From Timema cristinae (lineage: Eukaryota; Arthropoda; Insecta; Phasmatodea; Timematidae): a stretch of DNA of 64,000 nt. The notes beneath the pieces were generated by a model. The model had not been told where the DNA came from. It searched no databases and saw only the letters and a list, made by a program, of their open reading frames with translations. The stretch spans positions 1-64,000 of the forward strand of contig JBCFYV010000591.1 of the NCBI GenBank assembly GCA_039000515.1. The letters are read 5' to 3'. Below, in pieces: positions 33,401 through 42,455 of this stretch (position 1 is its first letter; every line of letters starts with the position of its first letter). The position numbers were made by a program, and so were the translations under genes.

Positions 33401-34458
33401 TAGTTGACAGACGTCTGGTTTATTTACGAGATCCGGGAAGCCGTTGAGAAAGGTTACACCATTGAAGCAGTACACGAAGTGTGGGAGTACAATGTATCTG
33501 TTTACGATCGTCAGACACATTCTGGCAGATTGTCTCGCGGGTACATTAATAATATTTTGAAAATTAAACAAGAAGCCAGCGGATGGCCAGACTGATGTAC
33601 CTCACAAAAGAAAAATTTAGCAATTATTCAAAATTATGAGGAAAGGGAAGGGGTAAAACTCAATTTCGGCTATGTTTGTAAAAACCCCGGTCTCTGCACC
33701 ATGGCTAAAGTCTTTTTAAATTCACTATGGGGAAAGTTTGGGCAAAGACCAATTTACCATACGTAGCCGTTAATAACGACTATTAGTGCATCCACAAGTA
33801 CCTGATGGATCCGTACATCACCGTGAACAGCGTCATTGATGTTAATGATGAGGTTATATTCCTCAATTACAAGGATGCACGTGACGCGTTGCGCCCTAAC
33901 TCTAACACGATTGGGGCGGTGGCATGCTACATGTCTGATATGGCTAGGTTGCACTTATACAGAATTCTTGAACAATTGGGGGATTGCGTTTTGTATCATG
34001 ACACAGATAGCGTTCTATTTACTGAATGCTACGGCGTTTGGAGCCCACCGACCGGAGACTTTTTAGGTGACATCACTGATGAACTTCAGGATTACGGTCT
34101 GGGAAGCTACATTAGCGCCTTTGTATCTGGTGGTGTCAAGAATTACGCGTAACGAGGTTGTGTTGGTGGTGATCCTGCCAAAACAAAAACGGTGTGCAAG
34201 GTTCGCGGGATCACCATAAAATATGGCAACCGGAACGACGTTAATTTTGACGTTATGAAAGCGATGGTCACTGAAAAGGCTGCGGAAAGATACATACAGA
34301 TACCGCACAAAATTGTAAGAAATGGTCTTGCGAGTGTAGGTAACGTTTCGCAGACTAAAGTCTACCAGCCCGTGTATACCAAACGTCGGATAACCGATGA
34401 TTACAACACGTTGCCATTTGGTTATCAGAGTCCTTGTAAACGCAATCGCCACGACTAA
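30424..34458 (+). pseudogene. PolB: Maverick protein-primed family B DNA polymerase (PolB)
   Basis: Broken into many pieces by stops and frame changes but colinear over 4 kb. The N-terminal part is low-complexity (30424-30729). Next comes the conserved N-terminal domain (30930-31312, LSNVSHVFQSNNMF), a Cys/His-rich region (31513-31833), the exonuclease region (DFE near 31890, HNAK-like text near 32120, then MNGGKIMSMRYG at 32201), palm motif A DECSLYPYV near 33145, KIKQEASGWPD near 33580, motif B FLNSLWGKFGQ near 33715, motif C YHDTDSVLF near 34000, and a C-terminal block 34192-34458. Catalytic aspartates of motifs A and C are still readable. The enzyme would replicate the element from a protein primer. 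Many lesions make this copy non-functional. The ATG at 30424 is a guess. Confidence 0.9.
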
Positions 34459-34496
34459 AAGGTGATCATTTAGACGGGCTGAATAATCACCTTTTT
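34457..34496 (+). terminator. hairpin plus T-run directly after PolB stop
   Basis: AAAAGGTGAT (34457-34466) and ATCACCTTTT (34485-34494) form a perfect 10-bp stem with an 18-nt loop. The stem runs into TTTTTT and overlaps the PolB TAA stop (34456-34458). It may be a 3'-end or termination structure. The resemblance to a bacterial intrinsic terminator is structural only. Confidence 0.5.
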
Positions 34497-34499
34497 TCC

Positions 34500-35230
34500 C
34501 TTTCACTCTAGACAGTTCCACTGACATACCATTTTTCAAAGATTTGAAATTTTTTCCATATTTTTTTCTGCATGAAAACACCCATATTTTTTTTATTGAT
34601 TTATTTTATGCACACGGGTTACGTTTTTAATTTTTTTCATCCACCAGTAAAATTCTCCACCTACCTGATTTTTTTTCTAGTCAAATATAATAAACTGTTT
34701 GTATATATATTTATTTTAATTCTAGTCAAATATATTAAAATGATTTTATATATATATATATTTGCTTTTAAATTGAAACCAGCTCTAAGTATATATTATA
34801 TTGGCCACTATTCCCCCTATGTATAAATATATATTGTAAATAGTCACAGTATACTTTTCACTGTATTTATACTTTTCATGATTTTAAATAAATATTGTAA
34901 AAAACTGTTATGTTTTTGTTTTAACGTCTACAACCCCACCACCCTCCTATCCAATAAATACAAGTTTATATAGTTTATAAGCTCAGTCTCAAACATTATG
35001 AAAAAGTTGAAACATCCATTTTCGGCCATCATAAGCGGCTGTGTAAAGTCACATTTTGCAGCCGACCTGTTACAGCTACTTCGTTTACATCTTAAACAAA
35101 TATTTTCTAAAAAATACGACCTATAAGTTGGAATGTACATTTGAGGTTATTTCATAAGCTGATATAAATCATAAATGTTTTAAAAAACACTGTATCTCTA
35201 CTTCACACACAGCATTATGTCAGTTGTGTA
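34500..35230. other. AT-rich spacer
   Basis: Very T-rich with (TA)n stretches. No frame with a domain. Confidence 0.5.
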
Positions 35231-35241
35231 CTGATGAGATA

Positions 35242-35244
35242 GTA

Positions 35245-35314
<70 letters not shown>

Positions 35315-35458
35315 GCTCCGCGTATTACTACAGGTTCGGTTTATACGCACTTAAGCTAATGTGTAATAATAGGGTGATTGTGAGAAGAAATGGAGGACCT
35401 ACAGTTTAACGTGGAATCCGAACCACGGTGGAGGCTTTGCATTCCCCACATTCACAAG
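35242..35458 (-). mobile_element. SINE with (AAT)n tail and B-box-like motif
   Basis: On the minus strand it begins CACTTGTGAATGTGGGGAATG, contains GTGGTTCGGATTCCAC (B-box-like) and TTAAACTGTAGGTCCTCC, and ends in an (AAT)n tail of about 70 bp. TGATGAGATA flanks both sides (about 35232-35241 and 35459-35468), a probable 10-bp target duplication. Further copies of the family lie at 41318 and 42196. An A-box is not clear. It inserted after the Maverick. Confidence 0.75.
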
Positions 35459-35469
35459 TGATGAGATAA

Positions 35470-37600
35470 TTAAATCTTTTCCTACAATGTAACTTCAATA
35501 TTTGATTCAAAACATTGTTGATGATGAATAAATTTTCAGGAATAATTTCAAAGATTTATCTTTCTTATAATCATTGGTGAGAGAACAAAATAAAGTTATA
35601 TCATATTTTTATAAAGTTTCATGTATCAACAGAGAGTTATTTTTATCATTACTACTTTTTGCAGAGTATACCGTTGACTGCCAAGAATGAAGATAAAAAT
35701 AATAAAACAAGGACTCTTTAAAAAACCTCTTTAACTAAACTCTCAAGTATTCTACTTAATCTTTATCCTTTTTAAGTGTGCGAGTTCAATGTTATGCTTA
35801 AAGTTTTAATTTTTATCAAGTTTTCAAAGGTTAAAAAAAAATTATTTACCAATTTAGACTAATTAACATCTTTACCTCTTTCCCGAAGAAATATATATAT
35901 TTAACATAATAGATGTCTCTCTCCACTACTGAACTATGCATCATTATCACCGTTATCGGTTGGCAAAGGTAATTATTAATTGTCATTCTGGTCTTAATCA
36001 TTTTCCTCATTAAAAATATTTGGTGTTCCATAGTAAAACCATTCAACGGTAGCTTCTATGATTAGTTTAAGAGTATAGTTTTTTCATCCTTAAACATTTT
36101 ACACATTTAAAATTCCCTAGTGCAACCAGTCTGATAAACAATAAGAACCTACGTTTTGTACAGATACCAAATAATTTCGGGTAATTTACAAATAATTTAT
36201 TTATGAAAATTTAAATTTTGCTAAATATATTATAACAATTTTGATCAACAAAATGATGTATTTGTTTTATGAAGAAAACATAGTACTTATTAATTGATCA
36301 CATATTTTAATCAGAAATATTAATAATGAACCCTAACAAACTACCTATACAAAATAACATTGATTTCATATTTTTGGTTACATGCTACAAATAGTTTGGC
36401 TAATTAAAAATACTAACTTTAGACTTATAAATTACATTATTATTGTTATTTAACTGGAGCTTCTCAAACAGGACCATTAAAAATGAATATATATATTATA
36501 AATATTTACATGAATATTTAAAAACAATGTTTATATGTCTTGCATTTTCTCCTACAGAGTTTGCAACATTTTAATAAATATAATATTCTGAAAATTGAAA
36601 AATGACACCTGGACACAGGAATCGAACCCTGGACCCTTTGGCTTGAATATATTTATAACCTATGTATCTTAGTACGTGTCTTGGTTTGCTCCCATTAAGT
36701 TGTAAGATATACTCATAAATATATATTCTAAGACTATAATGTTTTAATAGATATAAATATTCCAAGTCAGTCTCAAATATTATGGATAAGTTGAAATGTT
36801 CAGAATAAAACAATTCAACCCTTTTACTTTCTCTTTGGGTAGCAATCTAAAGTCACAACAAAGTTTTCATCTCCATCTTTGATTCTCCAGCCAACTTATT
36901 TTAGGGATTAAAAAAATAATAACATTGTATTGGCAGTTTTTTTATTGAAAATCAGCAATTGTTTAATTTAAAACATTCATAACAACAACAAGCAGAAATA
37001 TTATTTAGGTCTTGTTGACCAATACAAGTAATTATATAATTGTGATAGCAAGGAAAACATATTAATCACTCTTTTTTTACCTAATAAAATACATCAGGAA
37101 AGAATATAATATCTTCTACCATCTAGAAAATGACTAGGAGTCGCCTCCAAAATAGTTCAGGACACGCTGAGAGGCGCTAGAACGTATATTGACAATGTCT
37201 ACACAGTTTTTACCTGGCAATCTTACTCTTCCAACAAACTCAAGCACAACGTTATAACTTTTGTTTTTCTCAAGTTCATTTAAGCACTTGACACGTTTTT
37301 ATTCATTTTTCTCGATCAGGTCTAACGCACCGCACAATACCTCCTCGTCCCAACAGGAAGCCTGGTGAACAGCATTTGGAGATGTTTGATGACATTGATA
37401 TTTGTGCCGAATAAGATTGGAGAGCTATGCGTAGGACCCCTCACAAATGTTGCATTTAAATGGCATAATGGCAATCGGAGATGCGGTGAAAGAAATATCC
37501 CTGGGAGAAATAATAAACACTCCATCTACTCACAAACTCTAACTTTTTTTTAAAATGTCGCCTCTAGTTCCAATGACGTTAGCAGTGTGCTACAAACACA
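35470..37600. other. 2.1-kb AT-rich Maverick interior, no gene recognised
   Basis: Only short frames. A reverse T-arm-like motif (AATCGAACCCTGGACCC) at about 36620 hints at an old SINE fragment. Confidence 0.45.
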
Positions 37601-37609
37601 TGAGCACGT

Positions 37610-38379
37610 CTAGTTTATTAATTCACTTTTAAACATCACACTTTGTCCTCCGAGATATATCATACAGCGTGCTTCAGATTTAAATTGCTTACAATCCAAA
37701 TAATAGATTGACTTTGGAATGAAGACGTTACCGAAACTGCCCAGACCGATTATGTAGTCGTCGGGCGTTTCACCTATAATTTTATCATTTGAATAATTTT
37801 TGTACATTGTTAAATCCTCAAGATTTACGGGTTCTTCGGAATTCACCTCCTTCTCCAGTGGTGATGGGCACGCGGGTGATTCTGATGACTGGTAGGCAGA
37901 CGACTCTGACGGTGGGTACGCTGGTGAATCTGATGCCTGGTATGTAGACGACTATAGTGGCTGGTACGCCTGTGACTCTGGGCGCTGGTACGCCTGTGAC
38001 TTTGGGGGCGGTGACGCCTGTGTTTCTGGGGCGGTGGCTGTGGCGTCGTGAAAGACGGTGGCGGGTTGTGTGGAGCTCGGAAGGGTGGCGGTGGTGGCCT
38101 GGGCAACACAGCCACAACGTCCCCTTTGTGGAAATTGTACACGGCACACGTCATAGCACACATGTAAGTCTCTTCGATTCTCTCGTAGGTTAGTACTTCA
38201 GTCGCTCTTATCGTGTGACAGGTATAGTCGCAAAACTCGATGTAGCTTCGCTCCTCTACTTTGTAAATTACATGTCTATCGTACACCGCCACACTGTGAA
38301 TATTCTCTACAGTCATATAGGCACGCCTCGCAATCGTACGACCCAAAAACATTAAATTAATACAGTTGGTTCTAAGCAT
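37610..38379 (-). pseudogene. Maverick minus-strand gene with octapeptide repeats, broken
   Basis: Starts at ATG 38379 (MLRTNCINLMFLG) in a good context, with TCAGT a few bases upstream. The first ~100 residues form a compact domain (FLGRTIARRAYMTVENIHSV ... YNFHKGDVVAVLPRP). After a frame change near 38070-38110, the conserved-looking frame is rich in Ser/Ala/Tyr/Gln with an 8-residue (24-bp) repeat of the type ESQAYQP between about 38020 and 37860, interrupted by one stop near 37952. It then ends in a second compact segment (VNLEDLTMYKNYSND ... GLGSFGNVFIPKS) with the stop at 37610. It faces PolB tail to tail. I do not recognise the product. It could be a structural or accessory gene of the Maverick. 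Confidence 0.5.
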
Positions 38380-38581
38380 GGTGAGCGTAACTGAGAGCTA
38401 AACGTGCTGTATGGTTTGTAGGGTCCACGATGCACATGTATTAACTGCTCCACTGCCCGATGTTGTTGTTGTTAACTGCTTGCCTCTTCTGCACCATCTC
38501 TTAAACGCGTTCAATGTTCACAATGGTTGGTGAACCGGGTTTTACTCCGGCGCAGGTAAATACCAGTTTTTCTTTATTAAG

Positions 38582-38791
38582 CTAACACACGTCTCCATCT
38601 GTTAGAGTATAAAAACTACAGGGTAAAAATACACAAAACTCGCCATCTAGATATGCTATTAGGCGTCTCCCGAACTTTGTATCGACCGCTTTTAATGTAT
38701 CCACCGAGTACTTTTGATCTACGGTTAGCTCACACAATTTTACGGTCTGCACGGCGTCAACAATATTTACCAGCTGCTGTAACTTGTCCAT
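38582..38791 (-). CDS. small Maverick minus-strand protein, 69 residues
   Basis: An intact frame from ATG 38791 (MDKLQQLVNIVDAVQTVKL) to the TAG at 38582. Its centre reads LKAVDTKFGRRLIAYLDGEF, followed by CVFLPCSFYTLTDGD. This 'TKFGxR..FLP' arrangement looks like a small beta-rich module that I have a general impression of from other mobile-element genes, but I cannot name a family. A TATA box lies about 20 bases upstream. The intact frame, in contrast to PolB, may be recent constraint or simply its short length. Confidence 0.55.
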   Translation of the reverse strand: MDKLQQLVNIVDAVQTVKLCELTVDQKYSVDTLKAVDTKFGRRLIAYLDGEFCVFLPCSFYTLTDGDVC

Positions 38792-38811
38792 CTTGAGCCG
38801 CTCTACAAAGG

Positions 38812-38821
38812 CTTATAAATA
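38812..38821 (-). promoter_or_regulatory. TATA box for the 69-residue gene
   Basis: Minus-strand TATTTATAAG. The start of transcription would fall very near the ATG at 38791. Confidence 0.6.
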
Positions 38822-38872
38822 GACAATGAAGTGGGCGCCCCCATTTATAGCCACCCCCTCCCTCCCTCGATC

Positions 38873-39175
38873 GACGTCACGTGGTACGAGAAGAAGAACA
38901 GGGACAATGACCTAGTTAACAATCTATTCTTGTCTCGACTTGTCTTGTCTGCCCGCCAACCTGGCGCCAGGGTTGCGATGACGTCATCGGAAAACCCCGT
39001 TGCCCGGGTCAATGACCTCAATATCTATTCTTGTATTAACTCATCTTGTTGGGCCGCCATGCTGGTGCCAGGGCAAACCCGTTGCCTGGGTCAATGACCT
39101 CGCGATCCATTCTTGCCTCAACTCGTCTTGTTGGTCCGCCATAATGGCGCCGGGTTTCGATGACGTCACCGGGGG
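38873..39175 (-). promoter_or_regulatory. tandem repeats with CRE and E-box motifs upstream of the minus-strand gene
   Basis: Three units start (G)TCAATGACCT or GACAATGACCT at 38903, 39008 and 39090 and share CTTGTCTTGT and GGCGCCRGG. TGACGTCA occurs at 38979-38986 and 39161-39168, and GACGTCACGTG at 38873-38883 overlaps a CACGTG E-box. The block sits between the right TIR and the TATA box, as an enhancer would. Confidence 0.5.
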
Positions 39176-39220
39176 GTGGTTGTGACATCAGTGGAAAAAC
39201 CCAGGGGAGCGAAAAGTGCG

Positions 39221-39707
39221 CACCTGCAATGCGCAGTGGTCACTACTCTGTAAGAGGGTGAGTAGCGAAGATGCCCCCATTCTACACAAGACAGCCCTAG
39301 CGCACGTTTCGTGCAGGGCCCTCATGCCGAAACGTCACGGACTGTATGACCCCCATTCGCCCCCCGATAGCCATAGCGAGAGCTTCGTGCAGAGCCCTCA
39401 TGCTGAAACGTCACGGATTGTATGCTCCCCAAATAAATAAACTACAACGCCCCTAATCCTAACCAATAATTAATTAGCAATAAAAAATTAACAATCATTA
39501 ATAATTAATCATCAAGAACCAACATGTCCGGGGGGTTGTAGGGGGAGGGGGTTGTAGGGTAGGACATTTCGTTTTCATCACTTGGGAAAAGAGGTAAGGA
39601 GGAGGGAGGGGGTTATTGATAGCAGCCAATCAGAGATTGAGGAGACGTGGTCACGTGACCAATTTCAGCCAATGAGAGCGCTGTACTGGGTCATCGGGAA
39701 CACTACA
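39221..39707 (-). repeat. right terminal inverted repeat of the Maverick
   Basis: Reverse complement of the left TIR. It carries an internal tandem duplication around 39311-39430 (CATGCYGAAACGTCACGGA twice). Confidence 0.9.
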
Positions 39708-39713
39708 GACATC
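39708..39713. repeat. Maverick target site duplication GACATC (right)
   Basis: Identical to 20135-20140. Confidence 0.9.
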
Positions 39714-40284
39714 TTTTCTAATCAAAAGAGGAGTGGTGATTTTACGATCAAAGCTCCGCAATGTGTTGATTCATGTAAAGTGTTTTTTAAATGAGAAGAA
39801 CAATATGCAGATTAAAAATAAAATCATACAAGTTATAACAAATAGCTATTTGGCATTTTAGAAAGGTTTTCCCTGGCTCCTATAATGAGCACAACACCCT
39901 AGATAAGGTCCTGCTCGACGTTCTTAGACTTTAGTTTTTAGCTCATTGCCTTACTTACCGTTCGGACTATACATATTTACTCCGGCCAATAGAATAGGGA
40001 TGATGAAGGTAGAATGCAGGTGAAATGTACCTGTACTTGCATACAGAAGTAAAATGATAACATTTAGAAAAAATTACTCGAGAATGACCGGCTGTGAATT
40101 GAACCCCGATCTACCCGTTGCCAGTAGGCTAGACTAAATGAGCCCAGCATTTAGTTTACGTGCTCACTAGTGCAGCCATAAATGATTTTGGTTAAGATTG
40201 TTATTCCTATTCGCTAACAATATTTTGTTTTGTGTTTGTGGCGCTATCTTTATACTTTAGCATTCAATCATATAATAATTCTAG
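39714..40284. other. spacer with a T-arm-like fragment
   Basis: No gene. GAATTGAACCCCGATC near 40095 is a reversed T-arm-like motif, probably an old SINE remnant. Confidence 0.4.
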
Positions 40285-40530
40285 CAGTTTGGTCGACTTC
40301 ACTGGTCTTGGAGTAAAGTGCTCGCCTCAAGACCCGGTGTTCGTGGTTTAAAGCCCCACCGGGTCAAAGTATTTCTTTCGAGTGATAACAATTCATAGCA
40401 TAACTTACTTTTGGAGGGAAAGTAAATCCGTCGGTCCCATGTCGATTGTGGTATGCAAGATACCCTTGTCAGGTTTGTGAAAATACCTTTCCCGGCAAAA
40501 TTGTTAGACCCTTTCGATCTCACTCATAAA
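40285..40530 (+). mobile_element. tRNA-derived SINE relic
   Basis: The head at 40300-40365 reads like a decayed tRNA: TGGAGTAAAGTGCTCGCCTC (D-loop/anticodon-like), then GGTGTTCGTGGTTTAAAGCCCCACC (T-arm-like, B-box degenerate). A non-tRNA body follows (GGAGGGAAAGTAAATCC). No clean tail or duplication seen. Confidence 0.5.
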
Positions 40531-41077
40531 AAAACTCGTGTGCTTGTATAATCATTTGGTTCAGAAAGATTACGTTAAATACCACAAACAAATAAAACTA
40601 GTAGTTTGACCCGTTTCTTACCCACGCAATAAAAATTAAAATAATATCAAAATAAGACCTTTAACAACAAACCAATTATTGTCATTAATCTGGCCCTGCT
40701 ACTATCCATCTGTTTTATACACATTTTAATTATAATAACTGAATAGAGCTAAGGAAAATATATATTTATAGTAAACGTATCCGCATTTGCGTGAAGGAAG
40801 CGTGGATAATCACTTAGGGAAGAAAAGCCCTCGGTCCACGTGGCTGAGATTTGAACCCAGAACTTCCAACTACGAGCAAACCAAACATGATCTTGAAACT
40901 TAACTCGCGCACCCAACGATTCAGACCCATTGAATAATTGTTCGATAAAATATATCTTTAAAATATGTATTAGTGTTGTGATCTATAAAAACATTTTCTT
41001 ACGAACTTAATAGTTCCTACGTTCTAGGAAATAATCTATTAATATTTCTAATGCAAAGTTATAAACGAGAAAACAAC

Positions 41078-41108
<31 letters not shown>

Positions 41109-41317
41109 GGAGTGAAGATGTATATATTGTTAGCTAATCTAAATACCTGTTTCATACTCGATATAGATCGAATTTAAGTTCTAACACTTACCGAGGAATA
41201 GCTATTTCATTTATTTGTTTGGAGTTTTGTTTCAAGTTTTTACCCAAAAAATTTGTTTTATTCACTTTAGAGGGTGGTGGTTTTTTGGTCCCCATGGACA
41301 CTGTTTTATTTAAATGA
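40531..41317. other. AT-rich spacer
   Basis: No gene. It contains GATTTGAACCCAGAAC near 40850 (reverse T-arm-like) and a (TTA)n run at 41080-41108. Confidence 0.4.
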
Positions 41318-41517
41318 TTATTTATTATTATTAGCACCACCCGTTCGGGTTGCTAATATGTAATGGTAGGATGATTGTGAGATGGAATGGAGGACCTACA
41401 GTTTAACGAGGGATCCGAACCACGGTGGAGGCCTGGCATTCTCCACATTCACAAGTTTAATACACGTCTTGTCAGAGGTGAAGGAAGAGTTTGGCAATAA
41501 GATAAATCTGTGCCGGG
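41318..41517 (-). mobile_element. SINE copy, left arm of an inverted pair
   Basis: (TTA)n at 41318, then AGCACCACCCGTTCGGGTTGC, CCTACAGTTTAACG and GATCCGAACCACGGTGGAGG, then CATTCACAAGTT and, beyond the 35-kb copy's end, CACGTCTTGTCAGAGGTGAAGG ... AGATAAATCTGTGCCG. It is inverted relative to 42196-42455. Confidence 0.7.
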
Positions 41518-41660
41518 ACCGAAGATTGAACCCCGGACCCCCAGCACGGAAGTCCTAAACTAGTTTTTTTTTAGTAAAGAGGGTAGTGTGTTCTGCTTTT
41601 TAAAAGGTATACTAATTTAAAATGGAAAATACGCCAATTTGTTCCAAACCCGTTACTGTG

Positions 41661-42182
41661 GATTCACACGTTCGCTGAAGAACTAGCTTAGAACAGAAAC
41701 GTGGTAACGTGACGAGCTCTGAGCCAATCACAAGATTTCCGCTTAATCGGTGTCAGCTATTCCGCTTAAGTTCAACTCATCTCTACTTTGTCCGCTCTTC
41801 CCGACATGTTCATCACGGGAGAGCCAATCAAATCTACCACTCAGCCAGCTCATATCAGTGTGCATGTGCATTTGACAACGCATGCGCGGTACAGCCAGAA
41901 GCTAGCAGTTTCGCTGACCATTGCGACGAGATTTGAAATAAACCATTAATGGAAAGCGTGTGCATCGATGCATTGTATTGTGGCACGACACAGCGTGATA
42001 GTTAGTAAACAACCATCGGGAGAATGATCTAAAATATGTGTTTATCCACTATAAAATAAAATATGTTGATAATTAGCTGTTTTAAGTTAGCGTTGCAATG
42101 CATCATGGGTCAACATACAGCGTTTGAGTTGTTGCGCCATTGAGGAAGATTCTGCTTTGTATTTTCGGCAAACGTGTGAATC
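41661..42182. mobile_element. MITE-like unit with 19-bp inverted ends
   Basis: GATTCACACGTTCGCTGAA (41661-41679) and the reverse complement of 42164-42182 (GATTCACACGTTTGCCGAA) match at 17 of 19 positions around a 522-bp non-coding core. I found no clear target duplication. Confidence 0.5.
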
Positions 42183-42195
42183 AAGCTTTAGTCAA

Positions 42196-42404
42196 CGGCA
42201 CAGATTTATCTGATTGCCAAACTCTTCCTTTACCTCTGACAAGACGTGTATTAATCACAACTTGTGAATGTGTGGAATGCCAGGCCTCCACCGTGGTTCG
42301 GATTCCACGTTAAACTGTAGGTCCTCCATTTCATCTCACAATCACCCTACCATTACGCATTAGCGTAAGTGTGTATAACCCGAACGGGTAGTAAGACGCG
42401 GTGC

Positions 42405-42450
<46 letters not shown>

Positions 42451-42455
42451 TTAGT
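42196..42455 (+). mobile_element. SINE copy, right arm of an inverted pair
   Basis: Begins GGCACAGATTTATCTG, then CTCTGACAAGACGTGTATTAA, CTTGTGAATGTG, GTGGTTCGGATTCCAC (B-box-like) and GGGTAGTAAGACGCGGTGC, and ends in (TAA)n of about 45 bp. The extra 5' part not present at 35242-35458 suggests a longer subfamily. Confidence 0.7.

Larger units (their letters stand above)
20141..39707. mobile_element. Maverick/Polinton, complete ends, decayed interior (19567 bp)
   Basis: The ends are inverted repeats of about 490 bp (20141-20628 and 39221-39707). They begin AGTAGTGTTCCCG on the left and TGTAGTGTTCCCG on the right in reverse complement, and are flanked by a perfect 6-bp duplication. The interior holds a protein-primed family B DNA polymerase pseudogene on the plus strand and convergent minus-strand genes at the right end, as expected of this self-synthesising DNA transposon class. 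Integrase, packaging ATPase, protease and capsid genes were not seen. A 4-kb LINE (24650-28690), a SINE (35242-35458) and satellites sit inside. Removing the LINE leaves about 15.5 kb, a normal Polinton size. The visible TIR divergence and many stops indicate an old insertion. Confidence 0.92.

Noticed and set aside
35224..35409. 61-codon frame rich in isoleucine
   Set aside because: It is simply the (ATT)n tail of the SINE read as codons.
40300..40365. A functional tRNA gene
   Set aside because: The T-arm consensus is broken, the acceptor stem does not pair, and a SINE-like body follows.
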